DNA of 64,000 bases from Pseudomonadota bacterium (GCA_027620075.1 JAQCEY010000006.1:62001-126000), one strand, 5' to 3'; numbered from the stretch's first letter, positions 51,999 through 61,764 are shown. Program-made: numbers and translations. The notes: a model not told the origin generated them from the sequence alone.

Positions 51999-54242
51999 AT
52001 GCATAACATTTTAAAAAACAAAAAAACTATCGTATTTTCAGTTGTTTTTTCAAGCCTGATAGCCTTGGCAAGCTGTAGCTCGTATGAAAACGATACCAGC
52101 ATGGGAAAAAGAAAAGCCGAATCAAGAGGAACCGTAACGGACAAGGTGTTATATTATCCGAGAAAGACAAGCAATTGGTTTTCGAATTTTTGGGATAAAC
52201 ATGTAAAAGGTGTTCCGCCTGACTGGCAAAGATATATGGATTTGGGGCAACCTCGCAAGCCCGTATATAATCCGGGCGGTCAAATGTATATGAACCAGCC
52301 GGGAGAGCCTGTAATAATGCCGCAAGACAAGCATATGTATGGCGATTCCGGACAAATGCCTAGCCAGCCTAGCTATGGCGGAGTTCCTATGCAACAAAGA
52401 CCTATGCCTGAACCGGGTTTCGGTTATGCTACGCCTGAAGATAATTACGGTGTTTATAATGAGCAACCGTATAACCAGCCGGCATATGTTCCGCCGCCTT
52501 CAATAGCCCCGGTGGAACAGCCGCAATACACCCCTTTGATGCCTTCTCCCGTAGGTTCGGCATCGCAGGGTGATGAGATGGGGCAGTCATTACCGTGGCA
52601 GCAGCCCGATAGTTCATACCAAAGCGAGCCTATACCTCTTTCTCCGCAATCGGGAGGCGTTCAAAAGGATCAATATTATGAAGGAGATGTAGACATAAGA
52701 CGGGATGGTTTTGTACCGGCTCCACTGGCTCCGTGGGAAAGGGATCCTAACTACACGGGAGGGGCGGAATCAGGTTCACAGGAATATAAACCCGTATATC
52801 AGGGAGGGGCATATGAACCGTCTAGCATGCAGTCACCTTATGATGAGGATCTTTCAAATGTAGGCGGCACTGTAGACCCTTATGAGCCGGGAGGCTTTGA
52901 AAAAGGGTTTAACCCTCCTTCGTATGACGAGCTTGAAAAAATGGGCGGTGATCCGTTTGCTCCTATGCAGCATAAATATATAAGGGTGTTTGAACCTGTT
53001 ACCGCCGAATATTATTACGATGAAAGCGGTAATGTAGTTTCTAAGGAGCAAAAATCGGAGTTCGTACCTGTGCCTGTTGTTAAAAAAAAAAGCTCCTCAC
53101 GTTCCGTAAGTAAAAATATGTTTCCTCTTGAGGAGTACGCCCCGAAAAGCAGTGTCGGCGTGAATAATTATTTCAGTTCACCTCAACAGCAAGGGTTCGT
53201 ATCTTCTGCGAATAAAGAAAAAGTTAACTCAAGAATTGATGAGTTGATAATAAAACTTGGGGAAGAAACCGCTTTAGTTACCCTAGATGCCGGTAATTAT
53301 GGAGCAAAAATAGAAAAAGAACAAAAAACCGATGAAAATGCTGTAAATGCCGAGGCGGTCGAAACCGTTAAAGTGCCGGGTACTCCTCAGGAGTTGTCAG
53401 AAGAGGAGAAACCTTTTGTAATCCCGAAAGTAAAACAGTCGGAGCTTGCTGAAATAACGCCGTCAAAGAAAGACCTGTACGACCCTAAGCCTGTTGAACT
53501 GATAATGCCGGGTCAGACTCCGGTTGTTCCGCTAGAAGATGAGAAAGTTGCGGAAAATGAAGTTGCAAAACAGGCAGTGGAAAAAGAGGTTGTAGAAAAA
53601 GCGGCTAAAAATGACGTTAAAAAAGAAGTTGCAGTTAATGACAAGAGGCTGTTTAGAGAAGTTCCGTCCGGCAACTTGCCTTGGCTGGCAGAGTCGGAAA
53701 AAACGGAAGTAAAACAGGTTGTTGAATCACCAAGCAATATTGATGAGGAATTTGAGAAAATCAAGTTGGGGCTTTTACCTATAGCTCATGAAAAAGTGCA
53801 GGTAAAACCTATAAATACCGCTGAAATAGCATTTCCTGTAAATAATCCGGTAGAAGATGAGTTTTCTCCTATCGACCTTGCACCTCCTGTGCAGAAGGTA
53901 GGATCGGTAAGGGTGGAAAAACCTCTGCTTGATGTGCCTGAGATTAGCGAAGTTACGGAATCACAGCCACAATTCTTCGAGGAAAACCTTGCACAAAAAC
54001 AATATTATATCCAAGGAAACGCGCCTCAACAGGCGGAGCAGGATAATACCGTAACCCAAAACGCTCCGTTTTATGAGGAGCAGCAACAAATTGTTGTTGT
54101 TACTCCCGCAAAAAACGAGTATGTTGCACCCCCTATAGTTAATATCAGGAAACAATTCGAAGAATATCGAAAAGAAAACCGGTCTTCATCTTATAGTATA
54201 TTGCGTGGTTCAAGATATTCTGATAGAAGGAACGCAGACTAG
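51999..54242 (+). CDS. Large proline/glutamine-rich lipoprotein
   Basis: An unrecognised 747-residue protein with a lipoprotein signal (lipobox L23-A-S-C26). After a short structured segment (DWQRYMDLGQPRKPVY), residues about 90-320 are rich in Pro, Gln, Gly and Tyr with repeated Y-G-G/P-S-Y-style stretches. The second half alternates acidic segments (KPVELIMPGQTPVVPLEDEK) and Glu/Val/Lys-rich helices. It looks like an extended, mostly disordered tether in the cell envelope. Its upstream neighbour is the divergent yejF-like gene; downstream is the aminotransferase. Confidence 0.75.
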   Translation: MHNILKNKKTIVFSVVFSSLIALASCSSYENDTSMGKRKAESRGTVTDKVLYYPRKTSNWFSNFWDKHVKGVPPDWQRYMDLGQPRKPVYNPGGQMYMNQPGEPVIMPQDKHMYGDSGQMPSQPSYGGVPMQQRPMPEPGFGYATPEDNYGVYNEQPYNQPAYVPPPSIAPVEQPQYTPLMPSPVGSASQGDEMGQSLPWQQPDSSYQSEPIPLSPQSGGVQKDQYYEGDVDIRRDGFVPAPLAPWERDPNYTGGAESGSQEYKPVYQGGAYEPSSMQSPYDEDLSNVGGTVDPYEPGGFEKGFNPPSYDELEKMGGDPFAPMQHKYIRVFEPVTAEYYYDESGNVVSKEQKSEFVPVPVVKKKSSSRSVSKNMFPLEEYAPKSSVGVNNYFSSPQQQGFVSSANKEKVNSRIDELIIKLGEETALVTLDAGNYGAKIEKEQKTDENAVNAEAVETVKVPGTPQELSEEEKPFVIPKVKQSELAEITPSKKDLYDPKPVELIMPGQTPVVPLEDEKVAENEVAKQAVEKEVVEKAAKNDVKKEVAVNDKRLFREVPSGNLPWLAESEKTEVKQVVESPSNIDEEFEKIKLGLLPIAHEKVQVKPINTAEIAFPVNNPVEDEFSPIDLAPPVQKVGSVRVEKPLLDVPEISEVTESQPQFFEENLAQKQYYIQGNAPQQAEQDNTVTQNAPFYEEQQQIVVVTPAKNEYVAPPIVNIRKQFEEYRKENRSSSYSILRGSRYSDRRNAD

Positions 54243-54275
54243 TTTCCTATATATTTTTATTTTTGGATATTTTAA

Positions 54276-55508
54276 ATGAGTGATGAATTTTACCGTATAT
54301 CACGCTTGCCTCCTTATGTGTTTGCAGAGGTAAATAAAATTAAAGCTGCCGCAAGAGCCCAAGGTAAGGACGTGATAGATCTGGGTATGGGGAATCCCGA
54401 TACACCGACCCCAAAACATATTATAGATAAGCTTATTGAAACCGTTAATAACCCGAGAGTACACGGATATTCCATGTCAAAGGGAATACCGGGACTAAGG
54501 AAAGCTTTGGCAGGGTATTATAAAAAAAGGTTCGGGGTAAAGCTAAGTCCTGAAACTGAAGTTGTGGTAACACTGGGTTCAAAAGAAGGGCTGGCAAGTC
54601 TTGCAACGGCTATCACAAAACCCGGTGATGTAATCATGGTTCCTAATCCTAGCTATCCGATACACACATACGGATTTATAATAGCAGGTGCAAGCGTATG
54701 GTCTTTGCCGAACTTTGTTAATGAAGAAGGGCTTATCGACCAGATAAAAGATGCCGTTCAGCATTGTTCGCCAAAACCGGTTGCCTTGGTTCTTAACTTT
54801 CCGGGTAACCCGACATCGGAAGTGGTAAGCCTTGATTTTTATAAAGAGGTGGTAGACTATTGCAGGGGGCAGGGAATATACATAATTTCAGATTTGGCTT
54901 ATGCCGAGATATATTTCGATGAAGACAACCCTCCGCCGTCAATATTGCAGATAGAGGGTGCAAAAGATATTGCTATCGAGTTTACATCCGTCAGTAAAAC
55001 ATACTCCATGGCAGGGTGGAGAGTCGGGTTTGCAGCAGGTAATAAAAAACTTATCAGTGCCCTTACACATATAAAATCATATGTCGATTACGGATCATTT
55101 ACACCGATACAGGTGGCTGCCGCTATCGCACTTAACGGCCCTCAGGATTGCGTGGCAGATTTACGCCGGCTATATAAAGAAAGGCGTGATGAGCTGGTTA
55201 AAGGACTGAAAGCCGCAGGGTGGGACGTTCCCGTACCGACTGCCTCCATGTTTATATGGGCTCCTATACCTGAAAAATTCAAAGAGATGGGTTCTTTAGA
55301 ATTTTCAAAGCAACTATTGCAACATGCCGATGTTGCCGTAGCACCCGGTATTGGCTTCGGTAAATATGGTGAAGGACATGTAAGGATAGCATTGGTAGAG
55401 AATAAACAAAGGATACGTCAGGCATGCAAGAATATAAAGAAGTTCCTGCAATCTCATAAGCCTAGCACTAAAGTTGCTAAATCTAAAAAAAACGAAACCA
55501 TTAGTTGA
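54276..55508 (+). CDS. alaC: PLP-dependent aminotransferase (AlaC-like)
   Basis: A 410-residue fold-type I class I aminotransferase. Landmarks are DLGMGNPDTPTPKHI, the substrate-pocket NFPGNPTSEVV, the PLP-phenol aspartate in ISDLAYAEIYFD, and the Schiff-base lysine in SVSKTYSMAGWRVGF. Pattern and length fit the glutamate-pyruvate aminotransferase AlaC (YfdZ) rather than AspC, but aspartate or N-succinyl-DAP activity cannot be excluded. The C-terminus carries a short lysine-rich tail. Confidence 0.87.
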   Translation: MSDEFYRISRLPPYVFAEVNKIKAAARAQGKDVIDLGMGNPDTPTPKHIIDKLIETVNNPRVHGYSMSKGIPGLRKALAGYYKKRFGVKLSPETEVVVTLGSKEGLASLATAITKPGDVIMVPNPSYPIHTYGFIIAGASVWSLPNFVNEEGLIDQIKDAVQHCSPKPVALVLNFPGNPTSEVVSLDFYKEVVDYCRGQGIYIISDLAYAEIYFDEDNPPPSILQIEGAKDIAIEFTSVSKTYSMAGWRVGFAAGNKKLISALTHIKSYVDYGSFTPIQVAAAIALNGPQDCVADLRRLYKERRDELVKGLKAAGWDVPVPTASMFIWAPIPEKFKEMGSLEFSKQLLQHADVAVAPGIGFGKYGEGHVRIALVENKQRIRQACKNIKKFLQSHKPSTKVAKSKKNETIS

Positions 55509-55568
55509 TTTAAAATTATTTTTTAATTATCTTACAAATGTCAGCTAATCTATATAAGGTATAAGAAG

Positions 55569-55934
55569 ATGAAAGCACTTGTAGTCGATGATTCAAAAAC
55601 AATGTGCGAAATGGTAAGCCTTACCTTAAAAGAAAAAGGATTTGATACGGTTGTCGCTTATGATGGTGAACAGGCGGTTGAAGCTGTGGGAAAAGATAAG
55701 TTCGATCTGGTAGTTACCGATATCAATATGCCTAACATGGACGGTATAGAGCTTATAAGGTATTTACGCAATGAAGGCGGCTGTAAAGATATACCTATAC
55801 TGGTATTGACAACCGAAGCAGGCGAAAATGCCAAGCAAAAAGGCAGGGAAGCCGGAGCATCAGGCTGGATAACCAAACCGTTCAAGCCAATAGTACTTAA
55901 CGCTGCCGTTAGTAAAGTATGTAAACTGGCGTAA
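55569..55934 (+). CDS. Single-domain CheY-like response regulator
   Basis: The 121-residue protein is one receiver domain with the acidic pocket Asp7-Asp8, phospho-acceptor Asp51 (LVVTDINMPNMDG), a conserved threonine (VLTTEAG) and lysine (WITKPFKP). It has no output domain, as CheY or DivK. The sequence pattern (LRNEGGCKDIPILVLTTEAGENAKQKGREAGASGW) is closest to chemotaxis CheY proteins. No che or flagellar genes occur in the window, so its partner is unclear. Confidence 0.9.
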   Translation: MKALVVDDSKTMCEMVSLTLKEKGFDTVVAYDGEQAVEAVGKDKFDLVVTDINMPNMDGIELIRYLRNEGGCKDIPILVLTTEAGENAKQKGREAGASGWITKPFKPIVLNAAVSKVCKLA

Positions 55935-55956
55935 GTAGTTGCCTAGAAATTTCTTA

Positions 55957-56322
55957 CTATATCAGAAGAACTGCTCTGGTTCTTCGTAACTGCCTTCTTA
56001 CGTGTTCACCGGCATTTGCAATGTCTAGATTAACTGAAGAAAAAGGTTCGGGATTCTCATCTGTTTTGAAACGGTCGGTAAGCTGACCGATAATTTCATT
56101 GCGTAATGCGGTATCAGATGCGTTTCCTAAATCCTTTAAACGTCCCATTGATGTGTCACGAAACATTCCTACAATGAATCTTAACGGGTCTTCATTAGAT
56201 AAGGGTGTATTGTTGTTAAGCTTTTGTGAAAGCTCCTGAGTGTCCGTATTATCATTCAAATATTCAATCGTTTCTGAGATTACTTCTTTTTGGTACGGGC
56301 TGGGACTATTGGAATCAGGCAT
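55957..56322 (-). CDS. Small orphan protein
   Basis: I do not recognise this 121-residue protein. It is polar and probably helical, with a disordered Asn/Ser-rich start (MPDSNSPSPYQKE) and an arginine-rich end (HVRRQLRRTRAVLLI). There is no signal peptide or motif. It sits convergent to the CheY-like gene and upstream of a 426-base gap. It may be another effector-type singleton, which is a guess from context only. Confidence 0.5.
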   Translation of the reverse strand: MPDSNSPSPYQKEVISETIEYLNDNTDTQELSQKLNNNTPLSNEDPLRFIVGMFRDTSMGRLKDLGNASDTALRNEIIGQLTDRFKTDENPEPFSSVNLDIANAGEHVRRQLRRTRAVLLI

Positions 56323-56479
56323 TTTTTCTATCTTTAATTATTAAACATTCAATAGTTATTTTTATAACAGAAAAAAGTTTGTTACAAGATAAAAAGTTAA
56401 TTTATTAACAAACAAGGTGTTGTATATCTCGGGTATTATAGAAATCTCTGCAAAAAGTTGTAAAGTTCAAATCTTAGTT

Positions 56480-56618
56480 CTTTTTATTCCCTCTCTCGTG
56501 TGCGGGTGGGGTGGAGAGGGGGTAATACATGCAGGTATAACAAATGCTTGAGAGTTTTTGCCCCTCACAAAAACACTTTCGTGTTTTTAACTCTCCCTCA
56601 AGGGGAGAGTAGTTTTTT
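56480..56618. repeat. Intergenic hairpin cluster with terminator-like end
   Basis: In the 426-base gap between the small orphan and metF lies a CCCTCTCTC...GAGAGGGGG stretch (about 56490-56522), a hairpin AAAAACAC/GTGTTTTT (56569-56588), and a hairpin ACTCTCCC/GGGGAGAGT (56590-56610) followed by TTTTTT. The CTCTCCC/GGGAGAG motif recurs at 29444-29474. The rest of the gap is AT-rich; I see no gene in it. Confidence 0.5.
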
Positions 56619-56748
56619 GACTTTTGCAGAGGCTTCTATAGTATTTCCCGTTTTCAATAATTATATCATATTTTTACTTAAATTCCTTGCGTAACTATTT
56701 GCCTAAAGTATATAACTTCACAAGAGAATATTTTAAAAAAGATTGCAT

Positions 56749-57636
56749 ATGTTATTATCTAAAAAATTAGAGCAAATAAAAGATTCTATCTCTAATCAGC
56801 CGCCAAAGGTTTCTTTCGAGTTCTTTCCGCCACGTACCGATAACGGTGTTGAGAAACTAAAAGAAAATATATCATTGCTGGAAAAATTATCGCCTGCATA
56901 TTGTTCGGTTACCTATGGTGCAGGAGGTTCCACACAGGAAAAAACATATGAGATAGTTAAGTATATCAAGGAAAATACATCTATAAAACCTGCCGCCCAC
57001 CTAACATGCGTAAATGCAACCCGTGACGAGATAAATAATGTCGCAAAAAGTTACCTTGATATCGGTGTAAATAAGATAGTTGCGTTGAGGGGAGATGTTC
57101 CCGGTGGAACAGGGATTTATGAGCCGAGCGTTGAAGGTTACGCATATGCCGATAACCTTGTTAAAGGATTGGTGGAGTTAGGGGATTTTGACATTTCTGT
57201 TGCGGCATATCCTGAAGTACACCCACAGGCTCCCGATGCCGTTTTTGACCTTGAGCATCTAAAAAGAAAAATAGACGCAGGTGCTAAAAGAGCCATTACG
57301 CAATATTGCTTTGATACCGATAAGGTATTACGATTTATAGATAAGGCTAGGGCGATAGGGATAGATGCCCCAATAGTTCCGGGAGTGGTGTTGATGAACG
57401 GATTTGAGCAGCTAATATCGTTCAGTAAAAGATGCGGTGCAAATATTCCTGAATGGATGTTCGATATATTCAGTGGTGCTGACCAAAGTCCTGAAATTTG
57501 CGATATGGCATCTGTTGCAGTTGCAGCAGAGCAATGCAGGCTGTTAATGCAGGAAGGAATCAACGAATTTCATTTTTATACCCTGAACAGGGCAAATCCG
57601 ACTATTGCAGTATGCAGATTGCTAGGGGTTAAGTGA
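56749..57636 (+). CDS. metF: 5,10-methylenetetrahydrofolate reductase
   Basis: MetF reduces methylene-THF to methyl-THF, the methyl donor for methionine. The 295-residue TIM barrel has PPKVSFEFFPPRTDNGVEKL (catalytic glutamate region), SVTYGAGGSTQEKT, HLTCVNATRDEI and KRAITQYCFD. I start at the ATG at 56749; a TTG two codons upstream is less likely. It overlaps the CCA-adding enzyme gene by four bases (GTGA). Together with folC it indicates an active folate system. Confidence 0.94.
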   Translation: MLLSKKLEQIKDSISNQPPKVSFEFFPPRTDNGVEKLKENISLLEKLSPAYCSVTYGAGGSTQEKTYEIVKYIKENTSIKPAAHLTCVNATRDEINNVAKSYLDIGVNKIVALRGDVPGGTGIYEPSVEGYAYADNLVKGLVELGDFDISVAAYPEVHPQAPDAVFDLEHLKRKIDAGAKRAITQYCFDTDKVLRFIDKARAIGIDAPIVPGVVLMNGFEQLISFSKRCGANIPEWMFDIFSGADQSPEICDMASVAVAAEQCRLLMQEGINEFHFYTLNRANPTIAVCRLLGVK

Positions 57637-58817
57637 AAGTGTTAGAGATAATTAATCCTGATACAAAAAAAATATTTTATTGTCTGGATAATAAAGCCCG
57701 CTTTGTAGGTGGATGTGTCAGGAATAAATTACTCGATATCAATATAACTGATATTGATATTGCCTGCCTTTATACACCTGATATAACCACTGATAAATTA
57801 AGCAAAAAAAATATCCGTGTTATCCCGACCGGTATAAAACATGGTACGGTAACAGCCGTTTTAAATAACACAACATACGAAATAACGACCTTACGCAAAG
57901 ATATGGCTTGTGACGGAAGACATGCTGAAGTTGAATATACCGATAGCTGGGAAGAAGATGCTGCAAGGCGTGACTTTACCATAAATGCCATGTTTATGGA
58001 TATTGAAGGCAATATATATGACTATTTCGGCGGCAGGGAAGACCTAAAAAACGGCGTGGTTAAATTTGTCGGTAACGCTGAGAAACGTGTCAGTGAAGAC
58101 ATATTACGGATATTGCGATTTTTCAGGTTTTATGCCTATTACGGCAAAGGGAGAATGGACGCTAATGCTTTGGAGGCATGTGAAAAATTTGCTGATAAAA
58201 TACCGGAACTTTCAGGCGAGAGGATACAGTCGGAAATGTTCAAATTAATGGCTGCCAAAGAAGCTGTAGAAGTTTTAAAAATTATGGTTGATAAAAAAAT
58301 CACCGATAATATCTTCGTAAGTGATATTGACCTTAAGGCATTTGGCGAAATATCCAAGCTCAGTGACAATGTTTTGTTAAAGCTTGCCGGTCTTATAAGT
58401 CGATACAACAAACAAAGTGTTACATCTTTAAGTGAAAAATGGAAGCTTTCCAATAAAAATAAAAATTACTTATCGACAGTTTTGTTCCCTAGTGTAAAAA
58501 TAGATTTTAATAGTGATATCGGATTGCAAAAAAGGGCTATCAGAAAATTAGGCGGCGATATTTATAAAGATATAGTTTTGCTTGCGTGGAGCCGTAAAGA
58601 TATTTTGGAAAAAGATATGGAAAAGCTAATCGCAATCGAACAGAAATGGCAAGTACCCGAATTTCCGCTAAGAGGCAATGATATAAAAAAGCTTGGCATA
58701 AGGGAAGGAAGGCAAATAGGTAAGATGCTATTTATTGCGGAAGAATTTTGGGAGGAAAATAATTACACACCTTCAAAAAAAGAAATTCTGGACTATATCT
58801 TGGAATGCATGAAATAA
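57633..58817 (+). CDS. cca: CCA tRNA nucleotidyltransferase
   Basis: A class II nucleotidyltransferase that adds or repairs the CCA end of tRNAs. The 394-residue protein has ARFVGGCVRNKLL, the metal-binding DIDIA pair, TLRKDMACDGRH, RRDFTINAMFMD and the ILRFFRFYAYYG template region. Poly(A) polymerase is the alternative for this superfamily, but the RRDFTINAM context and length support CCA addition. The GTG start overlaps the metF stop. A bidirectional terminator follows about 50 bases later. Confidence 0.93.
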   Translation: MKVLEIINPDTKKIFYCLDNKARFVGGCVRNKLLDINITDIDIACLYTPDITTDKLSKKNIRVIPTGIKHGTVTAVLNNTTYEITTLRKDMACDGRHAEVEYTDSWEEDAARRDFTINAMFMDIEGNIYDYFGGREDLKNGVVKFVGNAEKRVSEDILRILRFFRFYAYYGKGRMDANALEACEKFADKIPELSGERIQSEMFKLMAAKEAVEVLKIMVDKKITDNIFVSDIDLKAFGEISKLSDNVLLKLAGLISRYNKQSVTSLSEKWKLSNKNKNYLSTVLFPSVKIDFNSDIGLQKRAIRKLGGDIYKDIVLLAWSRKDILEKDMEKLIAIEQKWQVPEFPLRGNDIKKLGIREGRQIGKMLFIAEEFWEENNYTPSKKEILDYILECMK

Positions 58818-58865
58818 GGGATTATTCAGTATGGTAAATTAAAAGTAGCACTTCTAACCTTTTAA

Positions 58866-58907
58866 AAAAAACCGCTTGTTAATTTTGTTAACGAAGCGGT
58901 TTTTTTT
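58866..58907. terminator. Bidirectional terminator between cca and SPFH genes
   Basis: AAAACCGCTT and AAGCGGTTTT arms with inner TTAA/TTAA pairing; followed by eight Ts on the plus strand and by a T-rich run on the minus strand. It can end both cca and the convergent SPFH transcript. Confidence 0.85.
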
Positions 58908-58927
58908 ATCTTAATCAAATAATTTTT

Positions 58928-59884
58928 CTACGTACTGCTGCTAGGCTTGCTGTTGGTTTTGCGGATTGAATCGAAGATACTTACGCTTTGGGCAACTATT
59001 GAGCTTAAACCGCTGATATCGTTAGCATTAGCCGGAAGAAGTATCGTATTACTTTCTTTAGCCAGTTGTTTGAACGCTAAAATATACTGTTCGGCGATTC
59101 TTAAAGATACCGCATCACTACCGCCTTGGGACTGTATAGACTCGGCAACTTTTCGGATTCCTTCTGCCGTAGCGGTGGCTACCGATATAATTGCCTCTGC
59201 CTCACCCTTTGCCCTGTTTATCTGGTCGGTCATTGATGCTTCGGATTGCAATACCATATCACGTTTGTCGGCTTCAGCTAAGTTTATCTGAGCATCTCTA
59301 CGCCCTTCGGAGTCAAGTATTTCGGCTCTTTTTTTCCTTTCTGCCGCCACCTGAAGTTCCATCGCCTGTAAGACGGTAGCAGGAGGGTTGATATCTTTTA
59401 TTTCATAACGCATGCACTGGATACCCCAAGCATGGGCTGCCTCATTGATAGAGTTCACTATCTTGGCATTAAGGTTCTCACGCTCTTCAAAAGTGTTATC
59501 AAGTGTAATTTTACCTATCTCGGAACGCATATTTGTCTGAGCCAATTGAGCAAGTGCAAAATAAGGGTCGCTAACGCCATATGAGGCGGCTTTAGGATCC
59601 ATTACACGAAGATATAGAACGCCGTCAATATCCAAGGTTACGTTGTCCCTTGTAATTGCCGATTGCTGAGGTATATCGATAACATCTTCTTTTAAAGAGT
59701 GTTTATATGCCACCCTTTGCAAGAAAGGTATAAGGAAATTAAGTCCCGGTTCAAGAATTTTATCGAAACGCCCGAGGTTTTCTATAACCCAAGCCTGCTG
59801 CTGAGGAACTACTTTAACACCTTTCCACACAAGAAGGAAAAATACAAAAGCTAAAAACATTAAAAAGCCGCTTGTTCCGTCCAT
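58928..59884 (-). CDS. SPFH/Band 7 (stomatin-like) membrane protein
   Basis: The 318-residue protein has an N-terminal membrane segment (about residues 5-22) and a stomatin-type SPFH domain (VPQQQAWVIENLGRFDKILEPGLNF... DPKAASYGVSDPYFALAQLAQTNMRSEIGKITLD) followed by a coiled-coil (AERKKRAEILDSEGRRDAQ) and an oligomerising C-terminus. Such proteins form large ring assemblies in membrane microdomains. It is co-encoded with an NfeD protein, overlapping by one base (TAATG); this pairing is standard. QmcA is the E. coli counterpart. Confidence 0.92.
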   Translation of the reverse strand: MDGTSGFLMFLAFVFFLLVWKGVKVVPQQQAWVIENLGRFDKILEPGLNFLIPFLQRVAYKHSLKEDVIDIPQQSAITRDNVTLDIDGVLYLRVMDPKAASYGVSDPYFALAQLAQTNMRSEIGKITLDNTFEERENLNAKIVNSINEAAHAWGIQCMRYEIKDINPPATVLQAMELQVAAERKKRAEILDSEGRRDAQINLAEADKRDMVLQSEASMTDQINRAKGEAEAIISVATATAEGIRKVAESIQSQGGSDAVSLRIAEQYILAFKQLAKESNTILLPANANDISGLSSIVAQSVSIFDSIRKTNSKPSSST

Positions 59885-60381
59885 TACTCATCTCCTTGGT
59901 TTGTTTTTGTATTGTTAATATCGGAAGTTACCGTAAGAACATTGCCGTTTATTTCCCTAACGTAAACCTCATCGTCTTTTTCTATACTTTCTTTTTCATC
60001 GCCGTCGAAAAGCTTTGCATTCATTATTGTTCCCGACCATTTTACCTTGCCGGCTTTTTTCTTGTCCAGATTCTTGCCGGATACAATAGCACTATCACCG
60101 ACTATATTTTTAAAATCACCTTTACTTTCACTGCGGAATTTCTTTAGCGGATACCATAAAACCGCAGCCCATGCAAAGATAAGTCCGAAGAAATAAGCAA
60201 ACTGTTCAAAATATGAGTTTGAATTTATAATATCAAAATTTATCAATCCTCCTACGGTAATTGCTGCTAATCCCGCAAATAAGAAACCGATACCCGGAAC
60301 CAAACTAACCTCAAGAACGAAAAATACCGCAGATAATATTAACCATATAAGTGCAACGTGATTTATATCAATTGATTCCAT
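59884..60381 (-). CDS. NfeD-family membrane protein
   Basis: A short NfeD-type protein of 165 residues, with three hydrophobic helices (about residues 7-90) and a C-terminal OB-fold (GDSAIVSGKNLDKKKAGKVKWSGTIMNAKLFDG... EVYVREINGNVLTV). It is the upstream partner of the SPFH gene, the universal gene pair in which NfeD is thought to organise or regulate stomatin-like rings. There is no ClpP-like protease part, so this is the short NfeD1b class. Confidence 0.9.
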   Translation of the reverse strand: MESIDINHVALIWLILSAVFFVLEVSLVPGIGFLFAGLAAITVGGLINFDIINSNSYFEQFAYFFGLIFAWAAVLWYPLKKFRSESKGDFKNIVGDSAIVSGKNLDKKKAGKVKWSGTIMNAKLFDGDEKESIEKDDEVYVREINGNVLTVTSDINNTKTNQGDE

Positions 60382-60483
60382 ATAATTTTTTTAAATTAAA
60401 TTACTTGTACAATATATTTATACACAAACAAGATTATGTCAATTAAGTATTATAAAAAAACTATCAGGTTTGAACTTTTCGTA

Positions 60484-61764
60484 TTAGCATTTTTTGTTTG
60501 CCTTCATAGCATCGCTTGCAAGATAAAGCGAACCGCAGAATATTATTCTGGCCGGTGTACGGTCAAGTGTGGGTAAAAAGGATATTGCGTCCTCGATAGA
60601 ATCAAAATCTTTTGCATCAATTCCGACTTTTTTAGCTGCATCGGCAATTACATGAGCGGTCTGAGCTGCTATCTCGGTTTGAACCAGCATGCCGCATACG
60701 AACTTTACTTTTCCTTTAAAATGGGAAAGCATTTCTTGTGCATTCCTTCCCCTTGTGAATCCGCATACCAGATATGTAGGTTTGTTCTTCCAATCATCTA
60801 TCATGCATGAAACCACGTTTGCTCCTGCATTGTTATGTGCCCCGTCGAGCCATATTTCCCAGCCTTGGGGCAACATGTCGATTAACCTACCTGATGTTAA
60901 CTGCTGCATGCGTGCCGGCCATTTTACTTTTTTCAAACCTTCCGCATATGCCGTATCGGATATTGAAAATCCCTTTAACTGCTTTAAAGCCGCAATTGCA
61001 GCGCCGGCGTTAACTATCTGGTGGTCTCCGATAAGTGCGGGTGAGGGAAGCTTCATATCACCTTCGGTACTCTTATAAACCATTCCGCTTTCGGTTTTTT
61101 CTGCTATCCAGTCATAACCGAATGAAAATAAAGGTGCGTTAAGCTCCTCTGCTTTTGCTTCTATAACATTATGCGCATCTTCAAATTGCAGGCTTGATAT
61201 GCATGGAACACCCTGTTTTATGATGCCGGCTTTTTCACCCGCTATTATAGGTATGGTAGGACCTAAATATTCGGTGTGGTCAAGTGATATAGGGGTTATG
61301 ACCGTACATGCGGGCTTGTCTATCACATTGGTGGCATCAAGCCTGCCGCCCATGCCGGTTTCAAGCAATACTATATCAGCTTTTACCTGTGAGAAAGCCA
61401 GATATGCCATTGCCGTAGTGCCTTCGAAAAATGTTATACGCATATCGGCAGCCTTTATACGGCATAAGTCAACTATCTGTTCAAGCATAGGCTCTGATAT
61501 GTCATTACCTGCCAGCGTTATACGCTCGTTGAAATTTAACAGGTGGGGCGAGCTATATACATGTACCTTATAACCGGCTGCCTCAAGAATCGCCCTTGAA
61601 AAGGCTATGGTGGAACCTTTACCGTTCGTTCCTGCATAATGTATAACAGGCGGTAGTTTTTTGTGTGGGTTGCCAAGCTTTTCAAGCAACTCCAAAACTC
61701 TTTCCAGACCGAAATCTATCGGTTTGCTGCCTAGGGGTTGCGGCCATTTGGGCATGAATACCAT
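60484..61764 (-). CDS. folC: Folylpolyglutamate synthase / dihydrofolate synthase
   Basis: FolC adds glutamate to dihydropteroate and to folates. The 426-residue Mur-ligase-fold protein has the P-loop YAGTNGKGST, the FSSPHL-like VHVYSSPHLLNFNERI, TGMGGRLDATNVID and the SLDHTEYLG metal motif. The start could be the ATG at 61764 or the one three codons later (MPKWPQPLG); the latter matches typical family starts. It is convergent with the NfeD/SPFH pair's upstream side and alone. Confidence 0.95.
   Translation of the reverse strand: MVFMPKWPQPLGSKPIDFGLERVLELLEKLGNPHKKLPPVIHYAGTNGKGSTIAFSRAILEAAGYKVHVYSSPHLLNFNERITLAGNDISEPMLEQIVDLCRIKAADMRITFFEGTTAMAYLAFSQVKADIVLLETGMGGRLDATNVIDKPACTVITPISLDHTEYLGPTIPIIAGEKAGIIKQGVPCISSLQFEDAHNVIEAKAEELNAPLFSFGYDWIAEKTESGMVYKSTEGDMKLPSPALIGDHQIVNAGAAIAALKQLKGFSISDTAYAEGLKKVKWPARMQQLTSGRLIDMLPQGWEIWLDGAHNNAGANVVSCMIDDWKNKPTYLVCGFTRGRNAQEMLSHFKGKVKFVCGMLVQTEIAAQTAHVIADAAKKVGIDAKDFDSIEDAISFLPTLDRTPARIIFCGSLYLASDAMKANKKC

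Noticed and set aside
56569..56618. tRNA or small RNA gene
   Set aside because: The hairpins do not form a cloverleaf and no T-loop consensus is present; treated as repeats/terminator.
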